Source: Pseudonocardia sp. HH130630-07
Lineage (GTDB): Bacteria; Actinomycetota; Actinomycetes; Mycobacteriales; Pseudonocardiaceae
NCBI RefSeq assembly: GCF_001698125.1
Contig: NZ_CP013854.1
Location: forward strand, 372,001 to 436,000
Direction: 5' to 3'
Length of the DNA: 64,000 bases
The position numbers and the translations under genes are program-made. Positions 1 through 8,869 of this stretch are shown here, one piece after another. Under the pieces are notes generated by a model. It made no database searches, was not told where the DNA came from, and saw nothing but the letters and a program-made list of their open reading frames with translations. Each line of letters begins with the position of its first letter. Within the stretch, counting starts at the first letter, position 1.

Positions 1-1
1 G

Positions 2-652
2 CTCGCCGCCGAGGACGCCGCCCAGGCCGGTCACGACCGCGGCATCGGTGCCGCGCTGCGCGACGTGCGGGTGATCGCGCTGGCAGCCGTCTACTTCGGC
101 ATCGTCTTCGGGCTCTACGTGCTCGCCTTCTTCCTGCCGCAGATCGTCGCCGGCTTCCAGGAGCAGTTCGGCACGGAGTACTCGCTGATCGAGGTCGGGC
201 TGATCACCGCCGTGCCGTACGCGATCGCGTCGGTGGCGATGGTGCTGTGGGCCCGGCACTCCGACCGCACCGGGGAGCGGGCACTGCACGTCGCGGTACC
301 GGCCGTCGTCGGGGCGGTCGCGATCGCCGCCGCGCTGGCGATGCCGTCGCCGCTGCTGGTGATGGCCTGCGTGACGGTGTGCGCGGTCGGGGTGTTCACC
401 GCGATCCCGCCGTTCTGGTCACTGCCCAACGCGTTCCTGACCGGGTTCGGCGCGGCCGCGGGGATCGGCCTGGTGAACTCGTTCGGGAACCTGTCCGGCT
501 TCGTCGGGCCGTTCGTGACCGGCTGGCTGACCGACCTCACCGGCGACTCGCAGGCCGGGATGTGGGTGGTGGCGGCGATGATGCTGATGTCGGCGCTGAT
601 CGTCCTGGGCTTCCGGCGCTCGGCCCGGGACCGGGCCGCGGACCGTCGCTGA
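2..652 (+). CDS. MFS transporter, C-terminal part (5' end outside window)
   Basis: The frame is open from the first bases of the window, so this is the C-terminal part (about 216 residues) of a longer gene. It holds about six hydrophobic helices typical of the second half of a 12-helix major facilitator, with a basic loop (ARHSDRTGER) between two helices matching the MFS loop motif that follows helix 8. The helix beginning FGLYVLAFFLPQIV resembles the anion:cation symporter branch that carries organic acids, but the substrate cannot be read from this fragment. The protein ends in a short basic tail. It is convergent with the small membrane protein that follows. Confidence 0.85.
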   Translation, partial: LAAEDAAQAGHDRGIGAALRDVRVIALAAVYFGIVFGLYVLAFFLPQIVAGFQEQFGTEYSLIEVGLITAVPYAIASVAMVLWARHSDRTGERALHVAVPAVVGAVAIAAALAMPSPLLVMACVTVCAVGVFTAIPPFWSLPNAFLTGFGAAAGIGLVNSFGNLSGFVGPFVTGWLTDLTGDSQAGMWVVAAMMLMSALIVLGFRRSARDRAADRR

Positions 653-668
653 CCTCGCCCCGGCGCCG

Positions 669-986
669 TCAGTACCCCATGGCCCCCGCGTAGCCGGATA
701 TCCCGACGGCGATCGCCGTCGTCGTGACGACCAGCGTGGCCAGCGCGAACGGCCAGGAGATCCGGCGCGCGACGATGCGCAGCACGGTCATCGCCAGACC
801 GGCGATCCCCGCGGCGACGGCCACCGCCAGGGATCCCGCCACGGCCACCCGCAACCGGACGGAGCTGCAGTCCGGCGGCGGGCAGTAGTCGAGGAAGGCC
901 AGCACGGCGCCGACCACGCCGACGACGACGAGCGCACCGGTCACGAGCAGCGCCGTGACCGAGAGGCCGACGTCCCAGCCGATCAT
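669..986 (-). CDS. small hypothetical membrane protein
   Basis: About 105 residues with three hydrophobic segments; the loop after the first contains two cysteines (DYCPPPDCSS). I do not recognise the family. The start MIGWDV at 986 gives a protein that begins just before the first helix; an in-frame ATG at 1031 would add 15 residues. Neither has a strong Shine-Dalgarno sequence. It is convergent with the MFS gene and lies downstream of nei on the same strand. Confidence 0.6.
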   Translation of the reverse strand: MIGWDVGLSVTALLVTGALVVVGVVGAVLAFLDYCPPPDCSSVRLRVAVAGSLAVAVAAGIAGLAMTVLRIVARRISWPFALATLVVTTTAIAVGISGYAGAMGY

Positions 987-1092
987 CGGCGGGCAGGCGG
1001 AACCGGTACGCGGGGAACCGGTCGGCACCATACGGGCACGGTACCCGTAGCGCCCGGAGTGGGACAGATCGGACACCGCCGTGACAGGGCGC

Positions 1093-1929
1093 TCACCTGC
1101 CGGGCAGCGGGTCGGCCCGTGCGCCGTCCTGGCAGCCCGGGCACCAGTACAGCCGGCGGGCGCGGAACTCCTGCTGGGCGATCGGCGTGCCGCAGACCAG
1201 GCAGGGCTGCCCGGTGCGCCGGTAGGCGTAGACGACGCTGGCACACACCGAGCCCCGGTCCGGAGGTTCCAGCAGGGCCGGGTCGTGGTCCGGGTACAGG
1301 GTCTCGATCCGCCCGCGCCGCTCGCCGGCCCGCAACAGCTCGGTCAGGTCGTCCCACAGCACGCCGAAGGACGTGTCGTCCAGGTCGCGGGCCGGGAGCA
1401 TCGGGTCGAGACCGGTGCGGAACAGGGTCTCCGCCCGGAAGACGTTCCCCAGCCCGGCGATCACCGACTGGTCCATGAGCACCGCGGCGAGCGGCGCCCG
1501 GGAGCGGGCGAAGCGCTCCCGCACCCGGCCGGGATCGGCGTCGCCGCGCAACGGGTCCTCGCCCAGGCGGGCGCGCACCGCCGTGACCTGCCCGTCGTCG
1601 AGCAGCTCGCAGGCCGCCGGGCCGCGCAGGTCGGCGTAGTGGGTGGCGCCGGCGATCCGCATCCGGACCTGACCGCGGGGCGGCTCCGCGGGCGTCCGCC
1701 GGTTCGCGAACCGGCCCCACAGGCCCAGGTGGACGTGCACCACCGTGTCCGGCCCGTAGTGCTGGAACAGGTGCTTGCCGTGCGCCTCGACCCGTTCCAG
1801 CACCCGTCCGTCGACGACCGCGGCCCCGGTCCCGAACCGGCCCTGCGGACTCGACACGGCGACCGGACGGCCCGCGTACCGGCGCTGCTGCAGCCGGGCG
1901 AGCCGGTGCACGGTGTGTCCCTCGGGCAT
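1093..1929 (-). CDS. nei: Fpg/Nei family DNA glycosylase (endonuclease VIII type)
   Basis: Base-excision repair glycosylase/AP lyase acting on oxidised bases. The start at 1929 gives the family N-terminus MPEGHT, in which Pro2 is the Schiff-base nucleophile and Glu3 the general acid; an upstream in-frame extension lacks family sequence. The central helix-two-turn-helix is seen around GLGNVFRAETLF. The C-terminus carries a four-cysteine zinc finger (CLVC...CPGC) followed by only a short tail. At 278 residues the length is normal. MPEGH rather than MPEGP is typical of actinobacterial Nei proteins, whose lesion specificity differs from E. coli Nei. Confidence 0.93.
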   Translation of the reverse strand: MPEGHTVHRLARLQQRRYAGRPVAVSSPQGRFGTGAAVVDGRVLERVEAHGKHLFQHYGPDTVVHVHLGLWGRFANRRTPAEPPRGQVRMRIAGATHYADLRGPAACELLDDGQVTAVRARLGEDPLRGDADPGRVRERFARSRAPLAAVLMDQSVIAGLGNVFRAETLFRTGLDPMLPARDLDDTSFGVLWDDLTELLRAGERRGRIETLYPDHDPALLEPPDRGSVCASVVYAYRRTGQPCLVCGTPIAQQEFRARRLYWCPGCQDGARADPLPGR

Positions 1930-1984
1930 GACCGTCAGCCTCCCCCGGGCCGGCCGGTCGCGCCCGCCGGGACGGCGTCCGGGC

Positions 1985-2422
1985 TCAGGCGGCGGCGTGC
2001 GCCGGTGCGCTCCGGCGGGCGGCGAGGAGGTGGTCGACCGAGAACCGGCCCGGGCCCACCGCGGCGAGCGCGAGCGCACCGGCCGCGATCACGCCGACGA
2101 GCTCCCAGCCGCCGGCGTCGACGAACACCGTGACCCCGAAGTGCACGAACAGGAACGCACCCGCCATCGCGACGACCACGGCCAGGCCCGCGACGGCCGT
2201 CGCGGCACCGGCGATCAGCAGCAGTCCCCCGGCCAGCTCGACGGTCATCACGAACAGGGCGGAGACCGTCGGCAGCGGGATGCCCATGGCGGCGAAGCCA
2301 CCGGACACACCACCGACGCCCGAACCCAGCTTCTGCAGGCCGTGCGCGATCAGGACGACGCCGACGACGAGCCGGGCGAGCAGCAGCGCGACGTCGGAGT
2401 ACGGGGCGGGGAGCGGACGCAT
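1985..2422 (-). CDS. DoxX family membrane protein
   Basis: A 145-residue protein with four hydrophobic helices. It has the N-terminal pattern LLLARLVVGVVLIAHGLQKL typical of DoxX proteins and a final helix ending in GPGRFSVD. DoxX-like proteins are linked in some bacteria to thiosulfate oxidation or membrane redox control; the role here is unknown. It lies 55 bp upstream of nei on the same strand and is divergent from the threonine synthase gene. Confidence 0.88.
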   Translation of the reverse strand: MRPLPAPYSDVALLLARLVVGVVLIAHGLQKLGSGVGGVSGGFAAMGIPLPTVSALFVMTVELAGGLLLIAGAATAVAGLAVVVAMAGAFLFVHFGVTVFVDAGGWELVGVIAAGALALAAVGPGRFSVDHLLAARRSAPAHAAA

Positions 2423-2573
2423 GACGGTGACCTCGCAATGATTGAGCGTTCACGTTTCGCCCGCGACCCTAACGGTGTGCCCCGTTCGGCGGCAGCACCC
2501 GCGGCCGGATGCGCACGAGGTCACACCGGATCCCGGCGTGCGGGGCGGCGCCGCCCGGGGTGGACTGGACGGC

Positions 2574-3791
2574 GTGCCGCCTGCCTACTCCACGCTGTCC
2601 CACCTCGAGTGCTCCCGGACCGGTGACCGGTACGACGCCGACACCGTGCAGGGCACCTCGCCGGACGGGGCGCCGCTGCTCGCCCGCTACGACCTGGACC
2701 GGGCCCGCTCGCTCGTGACCCCGGCCGACATCGCCGCCCGGCCGCCGGACCTGTGGCGTTACCACGAGGTGCTGCCGGTCCGGGACCCCGCGCACGTCGT
2801 GACCATGGGCGAGGGCATGACGCCGCTGCTGCCGCTGCCCCGGGCCGGGGCCCGGCTCGGCCTGCCCGGGCTGCTGATGAAGGACGAGGGGCTCGTCCCG
2901 ACCGGCGCGTTCAAGGCCCGCGGCGCGGCGGTCAGGGTGTCCCGGGCGGCGGAGCTGGGCGTGCGGGGCGTCGCGATGCCGACCAACGGCAACGCCGGTG
3001 CCGCCTGGGCCTGCTACGCCGCGCGGGCCGGGCTCGGTGCGCTGATCGCCATGCCGGTCGACGCCCCGGAGATCACCCGCCGGGAGTGCGTGGTCAGCGG
3101 CGCCGAGCTGTACCTCGTCGACGGGCTGATCGGCGACGCCGGACGGCTGGTGGCCGACGCCGTCGGACGGCGGGACGGGTACCAGGACACCTCGACCCTG
3201 CGGGAGCCGTACCGGATCGAGGGCAAGAAGACGATGGGCTACGAGATCGCCGAGCAGCTCGGCTGGCGGTCCCCGGACGTCGTCCTCTACCCCACCGGCG
3301 GCGGGGTCGGGATCATCGCGATCCACAAGGCGCTGCGTGAGATGGCCGAGCTCGGCTGGATCGAGGGCCCGATGCCCCGGCTGGTGGCCGTGCAGGCGCA
3401 GGGCTGCGCGCCGATCGTGGACGCGTTCGACGCCGGTCTGCGCAGCTCCGTCGCACCGGCCGACCCGCGGACGGTCGCGTTCGGGATCACCGTCCCGAAG
3501 GCGCTGGGCGACTTCCTCGTGCTCGACGCCGTGTACGACACCGGGGGCACCGCGGTCGCCGTGTCCGACGACGAGCTGCTCGCCGCCGAGCACGCGCTCG
3601 CCAGGGACGAGGGCACCTGGATCTGCCCGGAGGGCGCCGCCTGCGTCGCCGCGGCCGGACGGTTGCGCGAGTCCGGCTGGCTCGACGGGTCCGAGGAGGT
3701 CGTCGTGCTCAACACCGGCAGCGGGCTGCTCTACCCGGACACGGTGCCGGTCGACCCGGCGGTGCTCCCGGCCGACGGCCGTATCCCCTGA
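2574..3791 (+). CDS. thrC: threonine synthase
   Basis: PLP-dependent fold-type II enzyme that converts O-phosphohomoserine to threonine. The lysine that binds PLP lies in PTGAFKARGA (about residue 115), the phosphate-binding glycine loop is PTGGGVGI, and the C-terminus has the cofactor motif NTGSGLLYP. I chose the GTG at 2574 (VPPAYSTLSHLECS) because family similarity begins there; the frame is open further upstream to 2442. Length 405 residues fits the longer form of this enzyme. The K-containing motif is closer to the plant/archaeal class than to the usual actinobacterial thrC, so this may be a second, paralogous copy or a related phosphoamino-acid lyase. Confidence 0.85.
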   Translation: MPPAYSTLSHLECSRTGDRYDADTVQGTSPDGAPLLARYDLDRARSLVTPADIAARPPDLWRYHEVLPVRDPAHVVTMGEGMTPLLPLPRAGARLGLPGLLMKDEGLVPTGAFKARGAAVRVSRAAELGVRGVAMPTNGNAGAAWACYAARAGLGALIAMPVDAPEITRRECVVSGAELYLVDGLIGDAGRLVADAVGRRDGYQDTSTLREPYRIEGKKTMGYEIAEQLGWRSPDVVLYPTGGGVGIIAIHKALREMAELGWIEGPMPRLVAVQAQGCAPIVDAFDAGLRSSVAPADPRTVAFGITVPKALGDFLVLDAVYDTGGTAVAVSDDELLAAEHALARDEGTWICPEGAACVAAAGRLRESGWLDGSEEVVVLNTGSGLLYPDTVPVDPAVLPADGRIP

Positions 3792-3841
3792 CCCGGGCCC
3801 GCCCACGGCGGTGCCCGGACCCATGGGGCACCCTGTCACGC

Positions 3842-4318
3842 GTGCCACGCCTGCGACCGTCGTCCCCGGAGCCCCCCGCCGCACTCTCCCGGTACTGGCG
3901 GTCCTACGTGGCCGACTGCACCGAGCAGGTCGAGCGGTTCCACCGGATCACCTCGGTGATCACCGCCATGCAGGTCCGGACCTGGCTGACCGAGATCGGC
4001 AAGCGGCTCGACACGGAGCTGGAGGCGGTGCAGCGGCTGGCGTCGGTCGGCGACTCGATCGAACCGGCGCGGTTCCGGATCACCGAGCCGCCGGCCCGGC
4101 GGATCGCGAACCGGCTGGACAAGGCGAAGGCCTCGCTCAAGCACTCGGTGGACCAGGCGGCCGAGATCGCCGAACAGGCCGTCCTCGACCCGACGCACGA
4201 CGACGTCCGGGTCCACCTCAAGGTGCTCAACGAGCAGGTCGGCCGGCTCGCTATCGCGGCGCCGGTCGAGGGCGAGCAGGACGCGGAGCCGCGCCGGCGA
4301 CTCTGGCGCCGCGCCTGA
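3842..4318 (+). CDS. hypothetical helical protein
   Basis: A 158-residue soluble protein with a GTG start. It is strongly helical with regularly spaced charged residues, a central alpha-hairpin pattern, and no membrane segment or recognisable catalytic motif. The tail is basic (RRRLWRRA). It sits between thrC and the M13 peptidase on the same strand, 50 bp after thrC, so cotranscription is possible. The function is unknown. Confidence 0.65.
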   Translation: MPRLRPSSPEPPAALSRYWRSYVADCTEQVERFHRITSVITAMQVRTWLTEIGKRLDTELEAVQRLASVGDSIEPARFRITEPPARRIANRLDKAKASLKHSVDQAAEIAEQAVLDPTHDDVRVHLKVLNEQVGRLAIAAPVEGEQDAEPRRRLWRRA

Positions 4319-4388
4319 TCGGCGGCCCGCGGACACGCGGGCCCCGGTCGCCTCGAAACCGTCGGGCCCAGCGGGCAGGATGGGCCGC

Positions 4389-6362
4389 ATGACGACCACC
4401 GAGCCGAAGCACTCCGGCCTCGACCTCAGCTGGGTCGATCCCGGCGTCCGCCCCCAGGACGACCTGTTCGCCCACGTCAACGGCCGGTGGCTGGCGACCC
4501 ACGTGATCCCCGAGGACCGCGCGCAGGACGGGGCGTTCCGGGTGCTGCGCGACCGCGCCGAGGAGCAGGTGCACGCGATCGTCACCGAGTGCGCGTCCGC
4601 GGAGCAGGCACCGGGCACCGAGGCCGGCAAGGTCGGGGACCTCTACACCTCGTTCATGGACGTCGAGAAGGTCGAGGAGCTCGGCGTGGCCCCGCTGCGG
4701 CCACTGCTCGACGAGGTCTACGCCGCGACCGACCGGGCCGCGCTGGCCGGTGTGCTGGGCCGCCGGCAGCGGGAGGGCCGCGCCGCCCTGTTCGGTGAGT
4801 TCATCGCGACCGACGCCCGCGACTCCACCCGCTACCTGGTCAACCTCAACCAGGCCGGCCTCGGCCTGCCGGACGAGGCGTACTACCGCGAGGAGGGTTC
4901 GGCCGCGATCCGCACCGCCTACGTCGAGCACCTGCAGCGGCTCGCCCAGCTGGTCGGGCTCGCCGAGCCGGAGCGGGTCGCGGAGCAGGTCATGGACCTG
5001 GAGACCGCGCTGGCCGCGGAGTCCTGGGACAACGTCACCAACCGGGACGCGGAGAAGACCTACACGCTCCTGACCCGCGCGCAGCTGCGTGAGTCGGCCC
5101 CCGGCTTCGACTGGCCGGAGTGGGAGACCGCGCTGGGCGTCCCGGCGCACTCCTACGACGAGGTGATCGTCCGGCAGCCGAGCTTCGTCACCGCCACTGC
5201 GGCGCTGTGGGCGCAGCGCCCGGTGGAGCAGTGGCAGGCGTGGCTGGCCATGCACGTGGCGAGCGCGGCGTCGGAGTACCTGTCCGCGGCGCTGGTCGAG
5301 GAGGACTTCGACTTCTACGGCCGCACCCTGTCCGGCACCCCCGCGCTGCGCGAGCGCTGGAAGCGGGGCGTGTCGCTGGTCGAGGGCGCGCTCGGCGAGG
5401 CCGTCGGGAAGCTCTACGTCGAGCGGCACTTCCCGCCCCGGGCCAAGGAGCGGATGGAGGAGCTCGTCGCCAACCTGGTCGAGGCCTACCGGCAGTCGAT
5501 CTCCGGGCTGGACTGGATGAGCCCGGCGACCCGCGAGCGCGCCCTGGACAAGCTCGGGCGCTTCACCCCGAAGATCGGCTACCCGGCCCGCTGGAAGGAC
5601 TACGCCGACCTCACGATCGAGGCGGGCGACCTGCTGGGCAACGTCAGCCGCGCGGCCCAGTGGCGGCACGACTTCGAGTACGCCAAGATCGGCGGCCCGG
5701 TCGACCGCGACGAGTGGCTGATGACCCCGCAGACGGTGAACGCCTACTACCACCCGCGGATGAACGAGATCGTGTTCCCGGCGGCGATCCTGCAGCCGCC
5801 GTTCTTCGACGCCGACGCCGACGACGCGGCCAACTACGGCGGCATCGGCGCGGTGATCGGCCACGAGATCGGCCACGGTTTCGACGACCAGGGCTCCCGC
5901 TACGACGGCGACGGCAACCTCACCGACTGGTGGGAGGCCGCCGACCGGGCCGAGTTCGAGTCCCGCGCGGCGATGCTGGTCGAGCAGTACTCGAACCTCT
6001 CCCCCGCCGGGCTGCCCGAGCACAAGGTCAACGGCGCGCTCACCGTCGGCGAGAACATCGGCGACCTCGGCGGCCTGACGATCGCGCTCAAGGCGTACGC
6101 GATCGCCAACGACGGGGCCGAGCCCCCGGTCCTCGACGGCCTGACCGGCGAGCAGCGGGTGCTCTTCGGCTGGGCCCAGGTGTGGCGGGCGGTCACCCGG
6201 GACGCGGAGGCGATCCGCCGGCTGGCGATCGACCCGCACTCCCCGCCGGACCTGCGCTGCAACGCGGTCGTGACGAACCTCGACACCTTCCACGAGGCGT
6301 TCGGGGTCGCCGAGACCGACGCGCTGTTCACCGAGCCGGGCAAGCGGGTCCGGATCTGGTGA
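4389..6362 (+). CDS. M13 family zinc metallopeptidase (Zmp1/PepO-like)
   Basis: A neprilysin-family zinc endopeptidase of 657 residues. The zinc-binding HExxH is present as HEIGH near residue 492 and the third ligand in GENIGDLGG near residue 555. The substrate-binding NAYY block precedes FPAAILQPPFFD, and the protein ends in the family tail RVRIW. No signal peptide or N-terminal membrane segment is visible, as in mycobacterial Zmp1. The start at 4389 (MTTTEPKHSG) is preferred over an ATG three codons earlier. A perfect GC-rich hairpin follows the stop. Confidence 0.93.
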   Translation: MTTTEPKHSGLDLSWVDPGVRPQDDLFAHVNGRWLATHVIPEDRAQDGAFRVLRDRAEEQVHAIVTECASAEQAPGTEAGKVGDLYTSFMDVEKVEELGVAPLRPLLDEVYAATDRAALAGVLGRRQREGRAALFGEFIATDARDSTRYLVNLNQAGLGLPDEAYYREEGSAAIRTAYVEHLQRLAQLVGLAEPERVAEQVMDLETALAAESWDNVTNRDAEKTYTLLTRAQLRESAPGFDWPEWETALGVPAHSYDEVIVRQPSFVTATAALWAQRPVEQWQAWLAMHVASAASEYLSAALVEEDFDFYGRTLSGTPALRERWKRGVSLVEGALGEAVGKLYVERHFPPRAKERMEELVANLVEAYRQSISGLDWMSPATRERALDKLGRFTPKIGYPARWKDYADLTIEAGDLLGNVSRAAQWRHDFEYAKIGGPVDRDEWLMTPQTVNAYYHPRMNEIVFPAAILQPPFFDADADDAANYGGIGAVIGHEIGHGFDDQGSRYDGDGNLTDWWEAADRAEFESRAAMLVEQYSNLSPAGLPEHKVNGALTVGENIGDLGGLTIALKAYAIANDGAEPPVLDGLTGEQRVLFGWAQVWRAVTRDAEAIRRLAIDPHSPPDLRCNAVVTNLDTFHEAFGVAETDALFTEPGKRVRIW

Positions 6363-6367
6363 CGGCA

Positions 6368-6400
6368 CCCCGGCGCCGGGTTCGACGCCCGGCGCCGGGG
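6368..6400 (+). terminator. perfect 13-bp GC hairpin after the M13 peptidase gene
   Basis: The arms CCCCGGCGCCGGG (6368-6380) and CCCGGCGCCGGGG (6388-6400) are exact reverse complements around a 7-nt loop. It begins 5 bp after the stop codon. No U-tract follows, as is usual in actinobacteria. It ends 12 bp before the next start codon, so it could be a terminator or a structure occluding that gene's leader. Confidence 0.7.
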
Positions 6401-6412
6401 TACCCGGGCGCC

Positions 6413-6631
6413 ATGACCGAGAAGTTCGCGAAGGGCACCTGGGTGGCGTGGAACTGGGGCAACGGCACCCCCACCGGCAAGGTGGTGGAGTCGGCGACCG
6501 ACCGCATCGAGCGGACGATCAACGGCTCGGCGCAGTCCCGCAACGGCACCGACGACAACCCCGCCTACGTGCTGGAGCAGGAGGACGGTCAGACCGTGCT
6601 CAAGCTCCACTCCGAGCTGAAGAAGGCGTGA
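6413..6631 (+). CDS. DUF2945 / HVA1-type small protein
   Basis: A 72-residue protein beginning MTEKFAKGTWVAWNWG with the conserved core G.V.......R.....S..RNGTDDNPAYVLEQEDG followed by VLKLHSEL. This is the hypervirulence-associated (DUF2945) domain, common as a stand-alone protein in actinobacteria; its biochemical role is unknown. It follows the M13 gene by 50 bp, with a strong hairpin in between. Its last 32 bp overlap the 3' end of the convergent permease gene. Confidence 0.85.
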   Translation: MTEKFAKGTWVAWNWGNGTPTGKVVESATDRIERTINGSAQSRNGTDDNPAYVLEQEDGQTVLKLHSELKKA

Positions 6632-8036
6632 GCCGCCGGCGGCGGCGCCGGACGAGCAGGTAGACCACGACGAGCAGCCCCAGGAACGGCACACCCGCCT
6701 TCCAGGCCGTCGAGAACTGCTCGGTGAACGGCGTCGTCGCCAGTACCGCGGCGACGAACAGCATCGCCGCGACGGTCGTGTAGGGCGCCCCCGGCAGCCG
6801 GACCGGGGAGCGCTCCCCCGGGTGCGCCCTGCGGAACGCCAGGTGACTCGCGAAGATCAGCAGCCAGGTGGTCAGCGCCCCGAACAGCGCCAGCCCGACG
6901 AGCAGCGGGAACGCGGTGTCCTCGGCGAACACCGACACCAGCGACGCGAGTGCGAGACCGGCGGCGGACAGCGCCAGTGCCCGCTGCGGTGCGCCCCGCC
7001 GGTTGGTGCGCGCCAGTGCCCGGGGGGCGTAACCGTCCACCGCGAGCGAGTAGGTCATCCGGGCGGTGACGTAGAGGTTGGTGTTCATCGCCGACAGCGC
7101 GGCGGTGAGCACGACGACGTTCATGACCGCGGCCGCGGCCGGCACCCCGGCCTGGGCGAACAGCCGCACGAACGGTGACTCGGAGACGCTGTCCCCGGTG
7201 GAGACGGTGTTCCACGGCACCAGCGTGACGACGACGAGCATCGCTCCGATGTAGAACACCGCCAGCCGCAGCACCGTCCGCCGGGCCGCCCGCGGGATGT
7301 CCCGGCCCGGGTCGCGCGACTCCGCGGCGGTCACCGCGACCGCCTCGGTCCCGAGGAACGAGAACGTCACGACGGTCAGCGCCAGCCAGATCGCCCCGAG
7401 CCCGTTCGGTGCGAACCCGCCGTGGCCGGTGAGCGCACCGAGACCGGCGGGTTCCTGCCCGGGCAGCCCGAACACGATCGCGGTGAGGCCGACGGCGATG
7501 AAGGCGACGACGGTCACCACCTTGATCATCGCGAACCAGTACTCGGTCTCGCCGAAGAACCGCACCGCGCCGGCGTTGATCGCCAGCATGATCACCGAGA
7601 ACCCGACCACGGGGATCCACAGCGGCAGCTCCGGGTACCAGAACCGCAGGTAGAGCCCGGCGGCGACGACCTCACTGCCGACGTTGACGACCTGTGCCGC
7701 CCAGTAGATCCAACGCTGCACGAACCCCGGCCCGTCGCCGAGGTAGCGCTGGGCGACCGGCCCGAACCCACCCGCCTCGGGATGACGCACCACCATCTCG
7801 GCCAGCGCGTACGCCAGCGCGAGGGCGACGACCGCGGCCACCGCGTAGGCGACGATGACCGCGGGCCCGGCGATCGAGATGGCGAGCCCGGAACCGAGGA
7901 ACAACCCGGTCCCGATCGCCCCGCCGACGGCGATCATGCCGATCTGCCGGCCGTCCAGGTCCCGGCGCAGTCCCGGACCGGTGTCGTCCGAGCCGTCCGC
8001 GCTGCCTGCGCCGTCTGCGCCGTCTGCGCCGTCCAT
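6600..8036 (-). CDS. APC superfamily amino acid permease
   Basis: A 478-residue permease with 12 hydrophobic helices. The first carries the conserved substrate-binding glycines (GGAIGTGLFLGSG), and ALAYALAEMVVRHPEAGG follows helix 2, placing it in the amino acid transporter family that includes GABA, proline and lysine permeases. The N-terminal cytoplasmic tail is an imperfect Asp-Gly-Ala repeat, encoded by tandem 9-bp units near 8007-8036. The C-terminal end overlaps the convergent DUF2945 gene. The actual substrate is not deducible. Confidence 0.9.
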   Translation of the reverse strand: MDGADGADGAGSADGSDDTGPGLRRDLDGRQIGMIAVGGAIGTGLFLGSGLAISIAGPAVIVAYAVAAVVALALAYALAEMVVRHPEAGGFGPVAQRYLGDGPGFVQRWIYWAAQVVNVGSEVVAAGLYLRFWYPELPLWIPVVGFSVIMLAINAGAVRFFGETEYWFAMIKVVTVVAFIAVGLTAIVFGLPGQEPAGLGALTGHGGFAPNGLGAIWLALTVVTFSFLGTEAVAVTAAESRDPGRDIPRAARRTVLRLAVFYIGAMLVVVTLVPWNTVSTGDSVSESPFVRLFAQAGVPAAAAVMNVVVLTAALSAMNTNLYVTARMTYSLAVDGYAPRALARTNRRGAPQRALALSAAGLALASLVSVFAEDTAFPLLVGLALFGALTTWLLIFASHLAFRRAHPGERSPVRLPGAPYTTVAAMLFVAAVLATTPFTEQFSTAWKAGVPFLGLLVVVYLLVRRRRRRLTPSSARSGA

Positions 8037-8294
8037 CCTGCTCCTCGTGCTCGCCCCTCACGCGGCCCCGGTCGGGGGCCGGCGCGCGCGTCGACGCGCA
8101 TCCCGGACGGTGTGCCGGGGTGCAACGGTCGGGGATCGTCGCACGGCGCCGCCGGGGCCGGACCGGCGGTCGTCCGGTCAGCTCGGACCGGGGTCGCCAC
8201 CGGATCGCCGACCGCTCGTCACACGACGCGGCGGCGGACCGGGCGATCCCGAGGAGTCCCCGGTGCAGTCCTGCCGCCGGCCCGGGGCGGCACC

Positions 8295-8816
8295 TCAGGC
8301 CAGGACCGGACCCTCCGGCGGCGGGTCGGCGAGCGCCCGCCGGTACCAGACGACGTCCCGCCACCGGCCCAGCTTCCAGCCGACCCCGGGGAAGACCCCG
8401 ACCTCGGTGAACCCCAGCGACCGGTGCAGCCCGACGCTGGCGTCGTTCGGCAGCGTCAGCACCGCGACCGCCACGACCATCCCGCGCTCGGCCAGCCGGT
8501 CCAGCAGGTCGGTGTAGAGCGCCCGGCCGGCGCCGCGGCCACGGGCGTCGGGGTGCAGGTAGACGCTGACCTCGCAGGTCCACCGGTAGGCCTCCCGCGG
8601 CTTGAACGGGGCTCCGTAGGCGTAACCCAGCACCGTGCCGTCCGGATCGGTCCCGACCCGCCAGGCGTGGTGCCGCCGCGCCGTGGCGATCCGGCCGGCC
8701 ATCTGCGCCGCGTCCGGCGGCTCGGACTCGAAGCTGACCGCGGTACCGGTCACGAACGGCGCGTAGATCGCGGCGCAGGCCCCGGCGTCGGCGGACGTTG
8801 CGTCCCGTATGTGCAC
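8295..8816 (-). CDS. GNAT family N-acetyltransferase (phosphinothricin acetyltransferase-like)
   Basis: A 173-residue acetyltransferase. The N-terminus MHIRDAT.AD....IYAPFV and the motif SFESEPPD are characteristic of the phosphinothricin/methionine-sulfoximine acetyltransferase branch. The acetyl-CoA loop is the GRGAGRALY segment (R/Q-x-x-G-x-G/A). The C-terminal WKLGRWRDVVWYRR also fits. Chromosomal members usually acetylate methionine derivatives rather than confer herbicide resistance. It is divergent from the next MFS gene, with only 53 bp between the start codons. Confidence 0.9.
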   Translation of the reverse strand: MHIRDATSADAGACAAIYAPFVTGTAVSFESEPPDAAQMAGRIATARRHHAWRVGTDPDGTVLGYAYGAPFKPREAYRWTCEVSVYLHPDARGRGAGRALYTDLLDRLAERGMVVAVAVLTLPNDASVGLHRSLGFTEVGVFPGVGWKLGRWRDVVWYRRALADPPPEGPVLA

Positions 8817-8869
8817 CTCCGCATCGAATCACGGTGCCACGGGGCCGTCCGGAGGAGCAGGATCGAGCC

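Noticed and set aside
4251..6368. Long antisense open frame (about 705 codons) opposite the M13 peptidase gene, and similar long frames opposite other genes
   Set aside because: Very high GC makes long antisense frames common; these show no family motifs, are Arg/Pro/Gly-rich and mirror a clearly conserved gene.
7990..8036. Tandem 9-bp units at the start of the APC permease gene as a regulatory or phase-variation repeat
   Set aside because: The period is a multiple of three and encodes a harmless Asp-Gly-Ala tail, so length changes would not alter the frame.
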